Shown here: positions 9,488 to 20,594 of the stretch, in pieces
How the letters are laid out: the number at the start of each line of letters is the position of its first letter
Position numbering within the stretch: the stretch's first letter is position 1
From: Citrobacter braakii
Lineage (GTDB): Bacteria > Pseudomonadota > Gammaproteobacteria > Enterobacterales > Enterobacteriaceae
Length of the DNA: 64,000 nucleotides
Reading direction: 5' to 3'
Assembly: GCF_002075345.1 (NCBI RefSeq)
Contig: NZ_NAEW01000003.1
Location: 434,001-498,000 of the forward strand
Made by a program: the position numbers and the translations under genes
Notes under the pieces: model-generated
What the model saw: the letters and a program-made list of their open reading frames with translations, nothing else
What the model was told of the DNA's origin: nothing
Databases searched by the model: none

Positions 9488-9973
9488 ATGTCGCAACTGA
9501 CTCATATTAACGCCGCTGGCGAAGCGCATATGGTGGATGTCTCCGCCAAAGCGGAAACCGTACGCGAGGCGCGTGCAGAAGCATTCGTGACCATGCGTAG
9601 CGAAACGCTGGCGATGATTATCGACGGCAGCCACCATAAGGGCGACGTTTTCGCCACGGCGCGTATTGCCGGTATTCAGGCCGCCAAACGGACCTGGGAT
9701 CTTATCCCGCTGTGCCATCCACTGATGTTGAGCAAGGTTGAAGTTAATCTGCACGCCGAGCCGGAACACAACCGCGTACGCATTGAAACGCTGTGTCGCC
9801 TGACCGGGAAAACCGGCGTCGAAATGGAAGCGTTAACGGCGGCCTCCGTGGCAGCGTTGACCATCTACGATATGTGCAAAGCGGTGCAAAAGGATATGGT
9901 GATTGGTCCGGTGCGTCTGCTGGCTAAAAGCGGCGGTAAATCGGGAGATTTTAAGGTGGATGCGCATGATTAA
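9488..9973 (+). CDS. moaC: Cyclic pyranopterin monophosphate synthase
   Basis: MoaC converts the cyclo-GTP product of MoaA into cyclic pyranopterin monophosphate. It has 161 residues, as in E. coli. The conserved [12 protein letters not shown] segment near residues 75-86 carries the active-site histidine, [21 protein letters not shown] carries the catalytic aspartate and lysine region, and the GKSGDF stretch lies near the C-terminus. It starts 2 nt after moaB and overlaps moaD by 8 nt. Confidence 0.97.
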   Translation: MSQLTHINAAGEAHMVDVSAKAETVREARAEAFVTMRSETLAMIIDGSHHKGDVFATARIAGIQAAKRTWDLIPLCHPLMLSKVEVNLHAEPEHNRVRIETLCRLTGKTGVEMEALTAASVAALTIYDMCKAVQKDMVIGPVRLLAKSGGKSGDFKVDAHD

Positions 9974-10211
9974 GGTTCTTTTCTTTGCTCAGGTACGGGA
10001 ATTGGTGAACACGGATGCGATAGAAGTCGCCGCTGAGTTTGCAACGGTAGAAGCGCTGCGCCGGAGTCTTGCGGCAAAAAGCGATCGCTGGGCGTTGGCG
10101 CTGGAAGACGGCAAGCTGCTGGCCGCGGTAAACCAGACGCTGGTCAGTTTTGACCATCCCCTTAATGCGGGTGACGAAGTGGCTTTCTTCCCACCGGTAA
10201 CCGGAGGCTAA
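9966..10211 (+). CDS. moaD: Molybdopterin synthase sulfur-carrier subunit
   Basis: MoaD is the ubiquitin-like small subunit of molybdopterin synthase. Its C-terminal glycine is adenylated by MoeB (encoded at 53280-54029 in this window) and then thiocarboxylated. The start at 9966 ([13 protein letters not shown]) gives 81 residues, the E. coli length, and the protein ends in the diagnostic GG. Longer readings in the same frame would run through moaC. One base separates it from moaE. Confidence 0.97.
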   Translation: MIKVLFFAQVRELVNTDAIEVAAEFATVEALRRSLAAKSDRWALALEDGKLLAAVNQTLVSFDHPLNAGDEVAFFPPVTGG

Positions 10212-10212
10212 G

Positions 10213-10665
10213 ATGGCTGAAACGCGAATTGTTGTTGGTCATGCGCCGTTCAGCGTCGGGGATGAGTATCCCTGGCTGGCCGAACGCGATGAAGATGGCG
10301 CGGTGGTCACTTTCACCGGTAAAGTCCGCAATCACAATCTCGGCGATAGCGTGCAGGCGTTAACGCTGGAACACTATCCGGGAATGACCGAAAAAGCGCT
10401 GGCGGAGATTGTCGACGAAGCGCGTGCGCGCTGGCCGCTGGGACGAGTAACGGTCATTCATCGCATTGGCGAACTGTGGCCGGGTGACGAAATCGTTTTT
10501 GTTGGCGTGACCAGTGCGCATCGCAGCAGCGCGTTTGATGCCGGGCAGTTCATTATGGATTATCTGAAAACCCGCGCACCGTTCTGGAAGCGCGAGGCCA
10601 CGCCAGAAGGTGAGCGCTGGGTTGATGCCCGCGACAGCGATAAGCTAGCAGCAAAACGCTGGTAG
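10213..10665 (+). CDS. moaE: Molybdopterin synthase catalytic subunit
   Basis: MoaE pairs with MoaD to transfer two sulfurs onto cyclic pyranopterin monophosphate, forming molybdopterin. It has 150 residues. Conserved blocks are FTGKVRNHN, LEHYPGMTEK, HRIGELWPGD and the FWKREATPEG segment, which carries catalytic lysine and arginine residues. It is the last gene of moaABCDE; the ybhL start follows after 41 nt. Confidence 0.97.
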   Translation: MAETRIVVGHAPFSVGDEYPWLAERDEDGAVVTFTGKVRNHNLGDSVQALTLEHYPGMTEKALAEIVDEARARWPLGRVTVIHRIGELWPGDEIVFVGVTSAHRSSAFDAGQFIMDYLKTRAPFWKREATPEGERWVDARDSDKLAAKRW

Positions 10666-10706
10666 AGTACAATTGGTGTAGGCTCATACTGATTCAGGAG
10701 ATTGTC

Positions 10707-11411
10707 ATGGACCGATTCCCACGATCCGATTCTATTGTACAGGCCCGTTCCGGCCTGCAAACGTATATGGCGCAGGTGTACGGCTGGATGACCTGCGGAT
10801 TGTTGCTGACGGCGTTTATCGCCTGGTATGCAGCAAATACGCCCGCGGTGATGATGTTTGTCTTCTCCAGCAAAATCACCTTCTTTGGACTGATCATCGC
10901 CCAGCTAGCGCTGGTGTTCGTCCTGTCCGGCATGGTGCAAAGGCTCAGCGCGGGAATGGCGACCACGCTGTTTATGCTCTATTCGGCATTAACCGGGCTG
11001 ACGCTATCAAGCATTTTTATCGTCTATACCTACTCGTCTATCGCCAGCACCTTCGTGGTCACCGGCGGGATGTTCGGGATCATGAGTTTGTACGGCTACA
11101 CCACCAAACGCGATCTCAGCGGTTTCGGCAATATGCTGTTTATGGCGCTGATCGGTATTGTGCTGGCCTCGCTGGTTAACTTCTGGCTGAAGAGCGAAGC
11201 GCTGATGTGGGCGGTGACCTATATTGGGGTGATTGTGTTTGTCGGCCTGACCGCTTATGACACGCAGAAGCTGAAAAATATTGGTGAGCAGATCGACCTG
11301 CGTGACAGCTCAAATCTGCGTAAATACGCAATTCTTGGGGCCTTAACGCTGTATCTGGACTTCATCAACCTGTTCCTGATGCTGCTGCGTATCTTCGGCA
11401 ATCGTCGTTAA
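10707..11411 (+). CDS. ybhL: Inner-membrane protein of the Bax inhibitor-1 family
   Basis: YbhL is a BI-1/YccA/TMBIM family membrane protein of 234 residues, the E. coli length. About seven hydrophobic helices are visible, and the C-terminal region contains the family segments GYTTKRDLSGFG and FVGLTAYDTQKLKN. Members of the family act as pH-sensitive calcium leak channels in some bacteria; the role of YbhL is not established. A SD-like AGGAG lies 8 bases before the ATG. In E. coli K-12 a second family member, ybhM, follows; here the next gene is ybhN. Confidence 0.93.
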   Translation: MDRFPRSDSIVQARSGLQTYMAQVYGWMTCGLLLTAFIAWYAANTPAVMMFVFSSKITFFGLIIAQLALVFVLSGMVQRLSAGMATTLFMLYSALTGLTLSSIFIVYTYSSIASTFVVTGGMFGIMSLYGYTTKRDLSGFGNMLFMALIGIVLASLVNFWLKSEALMWAVTYIGVIVFVGLTAYDTQKLKNIGEQIDLRDSSNLRKYAILGALTLYLDFINLFLMLLRIFGNRR

Positions 11412-11420
11412 CTCTCTGTT

Positions 11421-11447
11421 GCCGGATGGCGTAAGCCGCCATCCGGT
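11421..11447. repeat. REP-type hairpin between ybhL and ybhN
   Basis: CCGGATGGCG (11422-11431) and CGCCATCCGG (11437-11446) form a perfect 10-bp stem with a TAAGC loop. This is the core of a REP unit. It sits between the stops of two convergent genes and may also limit read-through in both directions; no U-tract is present. Confidence 0.75.
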
Positions 11448-11450
11448 GAA

Positions 11451-12413
11451 TCATTTCGCCATCGCCTTCTCGTTTTTTACCCGCAACTTTTTCGCCCGAC
11501 TCTCCAGCAGCAAATAGCACATCAGCGCCAGCAACAGCGGAATAAAATAGTACAGCACGCGATACGCGAGCAGGGCGGCAATGATTGTCCCCTGAGAGGT
11601 ATTCTCTCCTGCCAGCAGCGCCATAAAGACCGCCTCCAGCACGCCAATCCCCGCCGGAATATGCACGATAACACCGGCAATACTGCTCACCAGCAGCACG
11701 CCCAGCACGAAGAAATAGTTGATATTCTGACCCAGCAACAGCCAGATAATCGCCCCCATTACCATCCAGTTAGTACCGGATATCGCCATTTGCGCGAGGG
11801 CAAATTTCCAGGAGGGCAGTACCAGTTTTTGGCCCTTGATGGTGATGTGGCGATGTTTAGCGAAAGCGCAAAACCACAGATAAACAACAATCATCAGCAG
11901 CAGCGCAATGCCTAAGAGGCGTAGCGTACCTTCATCGATATACCAGTGCGCGGGCAGTTCAACGACGCCGAAGGTGAAAATAAAACCGCCCAGCAGAATA
12001 TAGCCCAGCCAGTTGGTGGTAATGCTCAGTGAAAAAATTCGCGTAATTGTGCTCCCCGGTAATCCGAGACGCGAGTAGAGACGATAACGCATCCCAATAC
12101 CGCCCACCCATGTGCTTAACGTCAGGTTGAAGGCGTAACAGATAAACGACACCAGCATGACCTGGCGTTTTGCCAGCCTGTGCCCGCAGTAGTAGCGCCC
12201 GAGCAAGTCATAGCAGCCGTAAAGTAAATAACTGACGATCACCAGCCCTACGGCGCTGAGCAGGGCGATCCGATTGTAATCGCGAATTACCGTCCACACT
12301 TCCTGCCAGTTGACCTTACTGGCATAAACGACCAGCAATACGATGACCGCAATAAAAAATAGCCATGTGAGGATCTTTTTCGCTAAGCGCCAGCGTCGGT
12401 GGTTTTTTGGCAT
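11451..12413 (-). CDS. ybhN: UPF0104/LPG-synthase-TM-like inner-membrane protein
   Basis: A polytopic membrane protein of 320 residues with about eight to nine hydrophobic helices, of the family that includes the flippase-like domain of lysyl-phosphatidylglycerol synthase. Conserved features include the YCGHRL loop, STWVGGIGMRYRLYSRLG and PAGIGVLEAV. It is the last gene of ybhP-clsB-ybhN; its ATG overlaps the clsB stop (TGATG). The link to a cardiolipin synthase suggests a role in phospholipid handling, which remains inference. Confidence 0.92.
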   Translation of the reverse strand: MPKNHRRWRLAKKILTWLFFIAVIVLLVVYASKVNWQEVWTVIRDYNRIALLSAVGLVIVSYLLYGCYDLLGRYYCGHRLAKRQVMLVSFICYAFNLTLSTWVGGIGMRYRLYSRLGLPGSTITRIFSLSITTNWLGYILLGGFIFTFGVVELPAHWYIDEGTLRLLGIALLLMIVVYLWFCAFAKHRHITIKGQKLVLPSWKFALAQMAISGTNWMVMGAIIWLLLGQNINYFFVLGVLLVSSIAGVIVHIPAGIGVLEAVFMALLAGENTSQGTIIAALLAYRVLYYFIPLLLALMCYLLLESRAKKLRVKNEKAMAK

Positions 12414-13654
12414 CAGGTTTCCCCTCCTGCATCCTCAGTTGGAATACGATCCTGGGTTTCCAGAGTTGGCTGTGCGGGTGGTTCTACCTCGGCCAGATGC
12501 GGGGTATGCGCCGGTAGCCAGCCGACCAGCGCCGGGAAGTGGCGTAAAAAGTGGAAGGCCAGCACGCTTTTGGTCAGGTTCCACCAGGTGCGTTTTGGCA
12601 GCATTGATTCATCAACTCGCTTGCAGTCCTGCGCAATAATGGGGTTCAGGTTGTCACGCAGGGTCTGGTTAAACGTGCGGTCATGAATAATAAGATTCGC
12701 CTCCAGATTGAGCGACAGACTAAGCGGGTCGAGATTGCTGGAACCTACCGTCGCCCAATGATCGTCCATCAGCGCGACTTTACCATGCAGGGGCTTACGC
12801 CGGTATTCATAGACATGGACGCCGCCTTTAACCAGATAGTTATACAGCAGGCGGGCACCCACTTTCACAATCGGCATATCCGGTTCACCCTGGACGATGA
12901 GTTTTACCCGAACGCCGCGTCGCGCAGCTTTTCGTAGGGCATGCAGCAGGCGATAACCCGGAAAGAAATAGGCATTGGCAATGATCACTTCCCGCCGGGC
13001 CTGGGTCAGCATTTTCAAATAGTGGCGTTCAATATCATCGCGATGCTCTTCGTTATCGCGCCAGACAAACAGCGCCTGCGCTTCGCCAGGCCGATGATTC
13101 TCAATTGCCCGGTGATGACGTCGCCACCAGCGTCGTACGGCGCTCTGTCCCGGTAAGTTCTCCAGCACGAATTTCAGGATGTCGGCCACGACAGGACCTT
13201 CCACGCGAACGGCATAATCCTGCTTGGCCTCGGGACCGTAATCAGACATGTGTTCAGCGGAATAATTAATACCGCCGACAAAGGCAACACGGTCATCAAT
13301 GACCACAATTTTGCGATGCATACGGCGAAAGAGATTGGTGCGCATACCGAACAGACGCGGGCGCGGATCGTAGTAGCGGAAAACAACGCCAGCTACGGTC
13401 AACTCTTCGACAAAACTGTCGCTAAGATCCGGCGAACCGTAACCGTCCAGCAGCACCTCTGCTTTGATTCCGCGCTGGGCGGCTCCGAGCAAGGCGGCAT
13501 GCAGCTGTTTTCCGACCGCATCTTCAAACCAGATAAAGGTCTCAAGGATAATTTTTTGCTGTGCCTGTTCAATGGCGTCAAAGACGGCGGGATAGTATTG
13601 ATCGCCGTTTTCCAGCAGTTGAATTTGATTGCCTTCACGCCAGCCATTTTTCAT
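12413..13654 (-). CDS. clsB: Cardiolipin synthase B
   Basis: ClsB (formerly YbhO) is a phospholipase-D-superfamily enzyme that forms cardiolipin or phosphatidylglycerol by phosphatidyl transfer. It has 413 residues and two HKD motifs: [17 protein letters not shown] near residue 113 and [19 protein letters not shown] near residue 291. The start is coupled to ybhP (ATGA overlap) and the stop to ybhN. The C-terminal tail (from [10 protein letters not shown]) is proline-rich and probably disordered. Confidence 0.96.
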   Translation of the reverse strand: MKNGWREGNQIQLLENGDQYYPAVFDAIEQAQQKIILETFIWFEDAVGKQLHAALLGAAQRGIKAEVLLDGYGSPDLSDSFVEELTVAGVVFRYYDPRPRLFGMRTNLFRRMHRKIVVIDDRVAFVGGINYSAEHMSDYGPEAKQDYAVRVEGPVVADILKFVLENLPGQSAVRRWWRRHHRAIENHRPGEAQALFVWRDNEEHRDDIERHYLKMLTQARREVIIANAYFFPGYRLLHALRKAARRGVRVKLIVQGEPDMPIVKVGARLLYNYLVKGGVHVYEYRRKPLHGKVALMDDHWATVGSSNLDPLSLSLNLEANLIIHDRTFNQTLRDNLNPIIAQDCKRVDESMLPKRTWWNLTKSVLAFHFLRHFPALVGWLPAHTPHLAEVEPPAQPTLETQDRIPTEDAGGET

Positions 13655-14412
13655 AAATGAATCTCCGCACTCAGGGGGGCATGATCGGACAAATGTCGCC
13701 AGTGACGCAGCGCCAGCGTCGTTGGGGTACTGGCATTCGCGTTTTTCACGTAGATCCTGTCCAGACGCAGCAGGGGAAACTGCACCGGAAACGTCCGCGC
13801 CGGGCGACCGTGGGCGCGGGTAAAAATCTCGTCAAGGCCGGCCCTGGCTTTCAGCGGGTGATTGGCCGTTTGCCGCCAGTCGTTAAAATCTCCGGCGATC
13901 ACCACGGGCTCCGCGTCGGGCAGGGCATTGACCCAGTCAGCCAGCATAGCGAGCTGGGCCTGACGGTGTGCTTCACGCAAACCGAGATGCACGCACATGA
14001 CATGGATTGGGTGCGAGAGCATTGGCGGCGCGATGCGGCAGTAGAGGACCCCGCGCTTTTCACTCGCGCCGACGGACACATCGCGATTTTCATAATGTTC
14101 AATGGGATAACGCGACAGCACCGCGTTACCGTGATGCCCTTGCGGGTACACGGCGTTACGCCCGTAGGCGAAGTCGCTCCACATGGTGTCCGCCAGAAAT
14201 TCGTAGTGGGTGGTATCCGGCCAGTTCTCAATTTGCAGCGAGTGAGCATCGTGCGCGCCCATAACTTCCTGCAGGCAGACAATATCTGCACCGACCGTTC
14301 TGACAGCCTCCCGTAGCTCAGGCAAAATAAAACGCCGGTTGAAGGCGGTGAACCCTTTGTGAGTATTAATGGTGAGCACATTGAATGAAAATTGAACTCC
14401 CGATCCGCTCAT
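13651..14412 (-). CDS. ybhP: Endonuclease/exonuclease/phosphatase-fold protein
   Basis: A 253-residue member of the EEP (DNase I/exonuclease III-like) metal-dependent phosphodiesterase fold. Signature segments are [10 protein letters not shown] (metal-binding glutamate), GDFNDWR, and SDHAPL with the catalytic aspartate-histidine pair. The start at 14412 has GGGAGG just upstream and matches the E. coli length; an in-frame upstream ATG at 14463 has no good site. Its substrate is unknown. It leads the coupled ybhP-clsB-ybhN operon, so a lipid-phosphodiester role is conceivable. Confidence 0.93.
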   Translation of the reverse strand: MSGSGVQFSFNVLTINTHKGFTAFNRRFILPELREAVRTVGADIVCLQEVMGAHDAHSLQIENWPDTTHYEFLADTMWSDFAYGRNAVYPQGHHGNAVLSRYPIEHYENRDVSVGASEKRGVLYCRIAPPMLSHPIHVMCVHLGLREAHRQAQLAMLADWVNALPDAEPVVIAGDFNDWRQTANHPLKARAGLDEIFTRAHGRPARTFPVQFPLLRLDRIYVKNANASTPTTLALRHWRHLSDHAPLSAEIHL

Positions 14413-14543
14413 GAGCCTCCCGTTGGCGTCACTTCCTAAATAAAATAGTGTAGTCGTCGTCACAAAAAGATGCGGTGTTGCGGAATTTTCCGTAAAGTCC
14501 GGTACTCTGAATAATTAGTTGAAAATCCTTCAGGAGAAAAGCC

Positions 14544-14954
14544 ATGAGGTGGCAACAACGTGTTCGTGTCGCAACGGGTCTAAGTTGCTGGCAGATTGTG
14601 TTGCATTTACTGGTAGTGGCGTTGCTGGTAATGGGCTGGATGAGCGGTACGCTGGTGCGCGTCGGCCTGGGATTATGCGTCGTTTACGGCGTAACGGTTT
14701 TATTAATGCTGGCCTTGCAACGTCACCATGAGCAGCGCTGGCGCGACGTAGCTGATGTGCTGGAAGAACTGACTACCACGTGGTATTTCGGTGCCGCGAT
14801 GATCGTACTGTGGTTGCTGTCGCGCGTGCTGCAAAACAACGTCTTGCTGGCCCTGGCGGGGCTGGTGATCCTTGCCGGACCCGCCGTGGTCTCGCTGTTG
14901 GCGAAAGACAAAAAGCTACATCACCTTGCGTCTAAACATCGCATACGCCGCTGA
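14544..14954 (+). CDS. ybhQ: Small inner-membrane protein
   Basis: YbhQ is a 136-residue membrane protein with four hydrophobic helices and a basic C-terminal tail (LASKHRIRR). No catalytic motif is visible and the function is unknown. It is transcribed divergently from ybhP. Its last 39 bp overlap the 3' end of the convergent ybhR gene. A CAGGAGA ribosome-binding site precedes the ATG. Confidence 0.92.
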   Translation: MRWQQRVRVATGLSCWQIVLHLLVVALLVMGWMSGTLVRVGLGLCVVYGVTVLLMLALQRHHEQRWRDVADVLEELTTTWYFGAAMIVLWLLSRVLQNNVLLALAGLVILAGPAVVSLLAKDKKLHHLASKHRIRR

Positions 14955-16022
14955 GCCGGTCGTGGCCGCTATCACCAACAGCGGCCACAAACTTCCCCAC
15001 ACAATCTGCAGACTCGCATCCTTCAGGTAAATCTGTTTCGTGATGTCCGTAAAATGGCGGATTGGGTTTATCCACGTCAGATTCTGTAGCCAGACCGGCA
15101 TATTTTCGACCGGCGAGACGTAGCCTGAAAGTAAAATCGCCGGCATCATAAACACAAACACGCCGATAAACGCCTGCTGCTGGGTGGCACACAGTGATGA
15201 AATCAGCAGACCAAAGCCGACCAGCGACAGCCCGTAAATCACCATCGTGAAATAGAACAGCGCCAATGAACCGGCAAACGGAATGTGATAAGCCCAGATG
15301 CCGATCGCCAGCACAATGGTGGCCTGAAACGTTGCCACAATTAACGCGGGCACCGCTTTACCGATGAATATCTGCCAGGTGGTAAGCGGGGAGACCAGCA
15401 ACTGATCCAGCGTGCCTTGCTCGCGCTCGCGGGCAACCGAGAGCGAAGTGACGATCATGACGCCGATGGTGGTGATCATGGCGATCAGCGACGGAACCAC
15501 AAACCATTTGTAATCCAGATTCGGGTTATACCAGTTACGCACCACCAGCTCGCTGTTGTTCGGTTTCGGCTTGCCGTCCATCAGCTCCTGCTGATACTCC
15601 TTAACGATCTGCTGCAGATAATTCGCGGCAATTTGCGCACTGTTAGAGTTACGCCCGTCGAGAATAATCTGCATGGGAGCCTGCTGGAAGGTATCCAGAT
15701 TACGCGAAAAGTTGGCCGGGAAGCGCACCAGCAACAGGGCTTTTTGCGTGTCGATGGTGGGCTGGATCTCCTGCGGGCTTTTCAGCAGCAGAACGTGCGT
15801 AAAGGCGCTGGCGCGAGCGAAGCGCTGGGTTAGCTCCACCGAATGTTTACCGTTGTCTTCGTTATAGATAGCGATTGTGGCGTTGGTGACTTCCAGCGTG
15901 GCCGCGAACGGGAACAGAATAACCTGAATCAGCACCGGTAAAATCAGAATGGCTCGCGTCTGCGGTTCACGTAACAGCGATTGCAGCTCTTTACGAATTA
16001 ATGTCCATAAGCGATGAAACAT
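14916..16022 (-). CDS. ybhR: ABC-2 type transporter permease subunit YbhR
   Basis: YbhR is one of two ABC-2 permeases of the YbhFSR exporter. It has 368 residues: one N-terminal helix after [13 protein letters not shown], a large periplasmic domain (about 45-175), then five hydrophobic helices, with the conserved [16 protein letters not shown] coupling region. The gene follows ybhS after 10 nt and closes the cecR-ybhGFSR operon. Confidence 0.96.
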   Translation of the reverse strand: MFHRLWTLIRKELQSLLREPQTRAILILPVLIQVILFPFAATLEVTNATIAIYNEDNGKHSVELTQRFARASAFTHVLLLKSPQEIQPTIDTQKALLLVRFPANFSRNLDTFQQAPMQIILDGRNSNSAQIAANYLQQIVKEYQQELMDGKPKPNNSELVVRNWYNPNLDYKWFVVPSLIAMITTIGVMIVTSLSVAREREQGTLDQLLVSPLTTWQIFIGKAVPALIVATFQATIVLAIGIWAYHIPFAGSLALFYFTMVIYGLSLVGFGLLISSLCATQQQAFIGVFVFMMPAILLSGYVSPVENMPVWLQNLTWINPIRHFTDITKQIYLKDASLQIVWGSLWPLLVIAATTGSAAYAMFRRKVM

Positions 16023-16032
16023 GCCCGTCCCC

Positions 16033-17166
16033 TTAATCCAGCCGACGTTTGGTTTTAAGCCACGTCAGGCCAATAAACATCACCGCCGAAGCGATTAAAA
16101 ACAGCACGTTGATAATCAGCACCACCGGAATATTTCCCGCCAGAAACAGGCTTTGTAGGGTGCTGACGAAATAACGAGCCGGAATAATATAGGTTACTGC
16201 CCGGATAATCGCCGGCATGCTGTCTATCTGGAAGATAAAACCCGACAGCATAATCGAGGGCAGGAAGGCGGCGTTTAGCGCGACCTGCGCGGCGTTAAAC
16301 TGATTGCGGGTGATGGTGGAGATAAGCAACCCCATGCCGAGCGTGCTGAGCAGAAACAGACTGGTAATGAAAAACAGGATCAGCAACGAACCGCGATAGG
16401 GCACGCCGAGAATAAACACCGACACCAGCATACACAGCAGCATCGCCAGCATGCCCAGAAAGTAATAGGGGATCAGTTTACACAGCAGCAGTTCGACGCG
16501 GGTGACTTCGGTAGACAACAGCGCTTCCATGGTTCCGCGCTCCCATTCGCGCGCCACCACTAATGAGGTGAGGATAGCGCCAATAACCGTCATGATGATG
16601 GTTACCGCCCCGGGAATAATAAAATGTTGGCTGATGGCCGCCGGGTTAAACCAGTAGCGGGTCTGCACGTCGATCAAAGGTTCAAATGATTCTCCGCGAT
16701 CTTCCGCCCGCTGTTGTTGCCAAATCTGCCAGATGCCTTCGACATAACCCTGTACAAAGTTAGCGGTATTCGGTTCACTACCGTCGGTGATCACCTGAAT
16801 CGGCGCCACGTCGTTGGGTCGCGCCATCTGCTGGGCGAAATCCACCGGGATCACCACCAGCCCGCGAATGCGCCCGGCCTGCATTTTCTCAATCAATTCC
16901 TGACGGTTATCGCTGATGGTGGCGTCAATATACGGTGAACCGGTCATGGTATGGGTAAAATCCAGCGCCTCTTCGCTTTGCTGTTCGAGCAAAATCCCTA
17001 CCCGCAGCTTGCTGGAGTCGAGGTTGATCCCGTAGCCGAAGATAAACAGCAGCAGCAGCGGGATCACCACCGCAATCAGCCAACTGCTGGGATCGCGGAC
17101 GATCTGGCGCGTCTCTTTCACGCACAGCGCGCGTACGCGACGCCAGGAGAGAACGGAGTTACTCAT
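16033..17166 (-). CDS. ybhS: ABC-2 type transporter permease subunit YbhS
   Basis: YbhS is the second permease of the YbhFSR exporter. The start at 17166 ([18 protein letters not shown]) gives 377 residues, as in E. coli, and overlaps the ybhF stop by 8 nt. The topology is the same as YbhR: helix, periplasmic domain, five-helix C-terminal half with [16 protein letters not shown]. The whole operon is reported in E. coli to affect sensitivity to cefoperazone and chloramphenicol. Confidence 0.96.
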   Translation of the reverse strand: MSNSVLSWRRVRALCVKETRQIVRDPSSWLIAVVIPLLLLFIFGYGINLDSSKLRVGILLEQQSEEALDFTHTMTGSPYIDATISDNRQELIEKMQAGRIRGLVVIPVDFAQQMARPNDVAPIQVITDGSEPNTANFVQGYVEGIWQIWQQQRAEDRGESFEPLIDVQTRYWFNPAAISQHFIIPGAVTIIMTVIGAILTSLVVAREWERGTMEALLSTEVTRVELLLCKLIPYYFLGMLAMLLCMLVSVFILGVPYRGSLLILFFITSLFLLSTLGMGLLISTITRNQFNAAQVALNAAFLPSIMLSGFIFQIDSMPAIIRAVTYIIPARYFVSTLQSLFLAGNIPVVLIINVLFLIASAVMFIGLTWLKTKRRLD

Positions 17167-18895
17167 GCGTATGCTCCTTATCCCAGTCATTGATTAGCGT
17201 GATAAACGCCTGTTCCATGGTCGGGTCTGGCGTCTCACTGTCAGCAGCCTGAGCTTTCAGGTCATCCGGCGTACCGCTGGCAATCAGTTTGCCGCGATAC
17301 ACCAGCCCGATGCGATCGCAGTATTCTGCCTCATCCATAAAGTGGGTGGTCACCATCACCGTGACGCCTTTTTCCACCATGCTGTTGATATGTAACCAGA
17401 ACTCCCGACGGGTGAGGGGATCGACCCCGGAAGTGGGTTCATCGAGGAACAGAATGTCGGGTTCATGCATCAGCGAACAGGCCAGCGCCAGGCGCTGTTT
17501 AAAGCCCAGCGGCAGTTCGTCGGTGGCGTGGGAGGCGATACTCTTCAGGCCGAATGCCTCGCTCATCCGCTCGATTTTCTCCTTCTGCGCCCGACCGCGC
17601 AGGCCGTAGACGCCGGAGAAAAAGCGCAGATTCTGTTCAACTGTCAAGTTGCCATACAGGGAGAATTTCTGCGCCATATAGCCCAGATGCTGGCGCGCTT
17701 TACCGGAGCTGACCTTCAGGTCCATGTCCAGCACCAGCGCTTTACCCGAAGTGGGGACCAGCAGGCCGCACATCATTTTAAAGGTAGTGGATTTGCCCGC
17801 GCCGTTGGGGCCTAACAAACCAAAAATCTCGCCGCGCTGCACGGCAAAGTCTACGTGGTCGGTAGCGGCAAAATCGCCAAATTTTTTGGTCAGCGCTTTG
17901 GCTTCGATCACCGTTTCACCTGGCGTGCCTTCCACGGTATGCAGGATAGCGCCCAGCGGGGACTCCGATGTTCCGGCCCCGCCGAGTAAATCGATAAAGG
18001 CATCCTCGAAGCGGGGGGCGGTTTCGTTGATGGTTATCTCCGGCATGCCGTCAGCGTTTTGAATCTGCTGGGCCGTCGCTTCTTTTTTCAGGATTAGGCG
18101 GACGGATTTCCCCTGAATCATCCCGTCGCTAACCTGCGGCAGTTTTAACGTGCGTTGCAGCAGTCGGCGGTTATTTTCCTGCGAACTGCTCATCAGGAAG
18201 CTGCGACCCGACATGGTTTGCGTAAGCTGAGTGGGATCGCCCTGATACAGCAATTCACCTTCGTTCATCAGCAGCACATCACGGCATTGTTCAGCTTCAT
18301 CCAGATACGAAGTGCTCCAGAGGATCAGCATGCCGTCCCCGGCCAGCTCATGAACCATTTGCCACAGTTCGCGACGGGAAATAGGGTCGACGCCCACGCC
18401 AGGCTCATCCAGCAGTAACACGCTGGGTTCACCGACCAGCGTACAGGCAAGTCCGAGCTTCTGCTTCATGCCGCCGGAAAGCTTGCCGGCCAGTCGTCCG
18501 GTAAACGGCCCCAGCGAGGTAAATTCCAGTAGTCGGGCAAAGGTTTTTTCTCGCGCTTCACCGGTAACGCTACGTAAATCTGCATAGAGATTGAGGTTCT
18601 CCATGACGGTCAAATCTTCATACAGACCAAATTTCTGCGGCATGTAACCCAGTACCGCATGCAGCGCGCTGTCGTCTTTGATGGGATCAAAACCAATCAC
18701 CGTTGCGCTACCGGCGTCGGGTTTCAACAGCCCTGCCAGCATTCGCATCAGCGTGGTTTTGCCAGCGCCATCCGGCCCGACCAGCCCGGTCACGTAGCCC
18801 GCATGAACGGTACAGTCGAGCGGGGCGACGGCCGGTTTATCCATTCCGGCAAAGTTTTTCGTCAGTCCATTCAGCGTAATGACGGCGTCATTCAT
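17159..18895 (-). CDS. ybhF: ABC exporter ATP-binding protein with two nucleotide-binding domains
   Basis: YbhF carries two fused ABC ATPase domains in one chain of 578 residues. Domain 1 has Walker A GPDGAGKT near residue 40, signature LSGGMKQ and LLLDEPG; domain 2 has GPNGAGKS near residue 350 and LFLDEPT, with its signature altered to LPLGFKQ. The start at 18895 ([11 protein letters not shown]) matches E. coli and overlaps ybhG by 8 nt. It energises YbhS/YbhR, with YbhG as the periplasmic adaptor. Confidence 0.97.
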   Translation of the reverse strand: MNDAVITLNGLTKNFAGMDKPAVAPLDCTVHAGYVTGLVGPDGAGKTTLMRMLAGLLKPDAGSATVIGFDPIKDDSALHAVLGYMPQKFGLYEDLTVMENLNLYADLRSVTGEAREKTFARLLEFTSLGPFTGRLAGKLSGGMKQKLGLACTLVGEPSVLLLDEPGVGVDPISRRELWQMVHELAGDGMLILWSTSYLDEAEQCRDVLLMNEGELLYQGDPTQLTQTMSGRSFLMSSSQENNRRLLQRTLKLPQVSDGMIQGKSVRLILKKEATAQQIQNADGMPEITINETAPRFEDAFIDLLGGAGTSESPLGAILHTVEGTPGETVIEAKALTKKFGDFAATDHVDFAVQRGEIFGLLGPNGAGKSTTFKMMCGLLVPTSGKALVLDMDLKVSSGKARQHLGYMAQKFSLYGNLTVEQNLRFFSGVYGLRGRAQKEKIERMSEAFGLKSIASHATDELPLGFKQRLALACSLMHEPDILFLDEPTSGVDPLTRREFWLHINSMVEKGVTVMVTTHFMDEAEYCDRIGLVYRGKLIASGTPDDLKAQAADSETPDPTMEQAFITLINDWDKEHTHE

Positions 18896-19883
18896 GCCGT
18901 GCCTCATCGCTGAACTTTATCGTTACCGGCATTCCCTGGCGCAGCGCATCGTCCGCGTCGGTCACCACAATACGCAGGCGATAAACCAGGTCGGTGCGCA
19001 GGTCAGGGGTCTCGACTGTTTTTGGGGTAAACTCCGCGGTGGGCGACACGAAGCCGATTTTACCGTGATACGGTTTGTCCGGACGGCCATCGGTGTAAAG
19101 CAGGATTTCGCGTCCTGGCTGCGCCTGGCTCAGATTTCGTTCGTCAACGTAGGCGCGAACCCATACCGGACGCGTGAGTGACAGCGTCAGTACCGTGCCC
19201 CCTTCGTTCAACATGCTGCCGGGTTCGACCGCACGGGTGAGTAACGTGCCGTCAGACGGCGAGGTCAGCGTGGTGTCATGCAAATTAAGCTCTGCCTGGG
19301 CCAGCTCGGCCTGAGCTTGTTCGAGCGTGGCTTTCGCCTGCTCAATGTCCTGCACACGATTACCGCTGCGGTATTGGGTGAGTTTATCCTGTGCGGATTT
19401 CAGAGAGGCCAACGCCTGATCGCGTGATGAACGGGCGTTTTCCAGATCGTTGGCGGAGATAGTGCGGCTTTTCCACAATCCCACCTGCCGATTGTAAAAG
19501 TTTTGCGCGTAATCATAGGCTGCCTGCGCCTGTTTGACTGCCGCTGCGGTTTGCGCGATCTCTTCTTCACGATACCCTGCCAGCATCAGATCGTATTGCG
19601 CCTGCGCGGCGGCAACATTCGCTTTTGCCTGCATTAATGCGTTTTCATACGGTGCACGGTCCAGTTCGCCCAGCACCTGACCGGCGGTAATGGCATCGCC
19701 TTCGTCAACCGCCAGCGAGGCCAGCCTGCCGCCGACGCGAAAACTCAGGTTGACGCTACGGATATCGACATTGCCGTACAACGTCAGACCGTTATCTTGC
19801 CGACTTTGATACCACCACGTTCCACCGGCAATCACGGCAACGAGGGCCGCGATGACCAGCCCGAGAACGACAGGTTTTTTCAT
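18888..19883 (-). CDS. ybhG: Membrane-fusion (HlyD-type) periplasmic adaptor
   Basis: YbhG is a 331-residue periplasmic adaptor. The N-terminus ([21 protein letters not shown]) is a signal/anchor helix, followed by a lipoyl half-motif, a long alanine- and glutamine-rich coiled-coil hairpin (about residues 75-205), and a beta-barrel domain. Its ATG overlaps the cecR stop (ATGA). It probably links the YbhFSR inner-membrane exporter to an outer-membrane channel encoded elsewhere. Confidence 0.95.
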   Translation of the reverse strand: MKKPVVLGLVIAALVAVIAGGTWWYQSRQDNGLTLYGNVDIRSVNLSFRVGGRLASLAVDEGDAITAGQVLGELDRAPYENALMQAKANVAAAQAQYDLMLAGYREEEIAQTAAAVKQAQAAYDYAQNFYNRQVGLWKSRTISANDLENARSSRDQALASLKSAQDKLTQYRSGNRVQDIEQAKATLEQAQAELAQAELNLHDTTLTSPSDGTLLTRAVEPGSMLNEGGTVLTLSLTRPVWVRAYVDERNLSQAQPGREILLYTDGRPDKPYHGKIGFVSPTAEFTPKTVETPDLRTDLVYRLRIVVTDADDALRQGMPVTIKFSDEARHE

Positions 19884-20557
19884 GACTCCAGACTCCTTTG
19901 CGTTAAACCTTGCAGAATAAGATCGATGTGACAGGTGATCGTTTGGTCAATCAGCGCGGTTTTATCCTCATCAAATTGTGACCAGCCCGTACGCAACAGA
20001 ATGGTTTCTTTCCCCAGACGAAAGGCCAGTACCTCGCCGAGTAGGGCGTGGGTGTGCAGGATCATTTGGGTATCGTTGGCATCGCCGCCGGTATAGGCAG
20101 CAATCAGGCGCGTCAGGTGAGTATGTAGCGGATTGATAACCTGGTCGTGCACCAGTTGATAAGCCGCGGTGGGGGAAAGCTGTTCGCGCGAAATAAATTT
20201 GCTCAGGTTAACGGTATCGTCCTGGGTTAACAGCATGATCATATTTTTGCAGGCGCGGAGGATCAGTTCGCGCATCGCGCCACGATCCGGTTCCGGCTGA
20301 GCAAACAGACGCTCGGCTTCTTCAGCATGCGGGCGAAACTGTGAGCCGATAAAATCCGCAATCCACTGGGCGCAGGCGAGATATAAATCCTCTTTTGAGC
20401 CAAAATAGTAGGTGATGGCAGCAATATTTTGCCCGGCCTGCGCGGCGATATCGCGAGTAGTGGCGTGCAGACCATACTCACCAAACTGCGCCAGCGCGGC
20501 GGCAATGAGCTGATTTTTCGCCTGTTCACCTTTGGTTGTCATGGTGGGTGTATTCAT
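19880..20557 (-). CDS. cecR: TetR-family repressor CecR
   Basis: CecR (YbiH) is a TetR-type regulator of 225 residues. The N-terminal helix-turn-helix is [22 protein letters not shown] followed by [13 protein letters not shown], the usual TetR recognition region, and the rest is a helical ligand-binding domain. In E. coli it controls its own operon with ybhGFSR and the divergent rhlE. A 24-bp perfect palindrome lies 14 bp upstream of the ATG. It leads the operon by translational coupling to ybhG. Confidence 0.96.
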   Translation of the reverse strand: MNTPTMTTKGEQAKNQLIAAALAQFGEYGLHATTRDIAAQAGQNIAAITYYFGSKEDLYLACAQWIADFIGSQFRPHAEEAERLFAQPEPDRGAMRELILRACKNMIMLLTQDDTVNLSKFISREQLSPTAAYQLVHDQVINPLHTHLTRLIAAYTGGDANDTQMILHTHALLGEVLAFRLGKETILLRTGWSQFDEDKTALIDQTITCHIDLILQGLTQRSLES

Positions 20558-20570
20558 AGCACGACTCAGA

Positions 20571-20594
20571 TCTTAATCAATCGATTGATTAAGA
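20571..20594. promoter_or_regulatory. CecR operator, 24-bp perfect palindrome
   Basis: The half site TCTTAATCAATC is followed directly by its exact reverse complement, giving a perfect 24-bp palindrome between divergent cecR and rhlE. Position and symmetry fit the known CecR target. Repression of both directions from this single site is an inference. Confidence 0.85.

Noticed and set aside
13657-14316. 219-residue frame opposite ybhP.
   Set aside because: It is antisense to a conserved gene and has no ribosome site or recognisable domain.
7714-14516. The 15-base string GTACTCTGAATAATT occurs both upstream of moaA (7714-7728) and upstream of ybhQ (14502-14516).
   Set aside because: A few shared 15-mers are expected by chance in 64 kb on two strands, and the flanks do not match, so no shared element is claimed.
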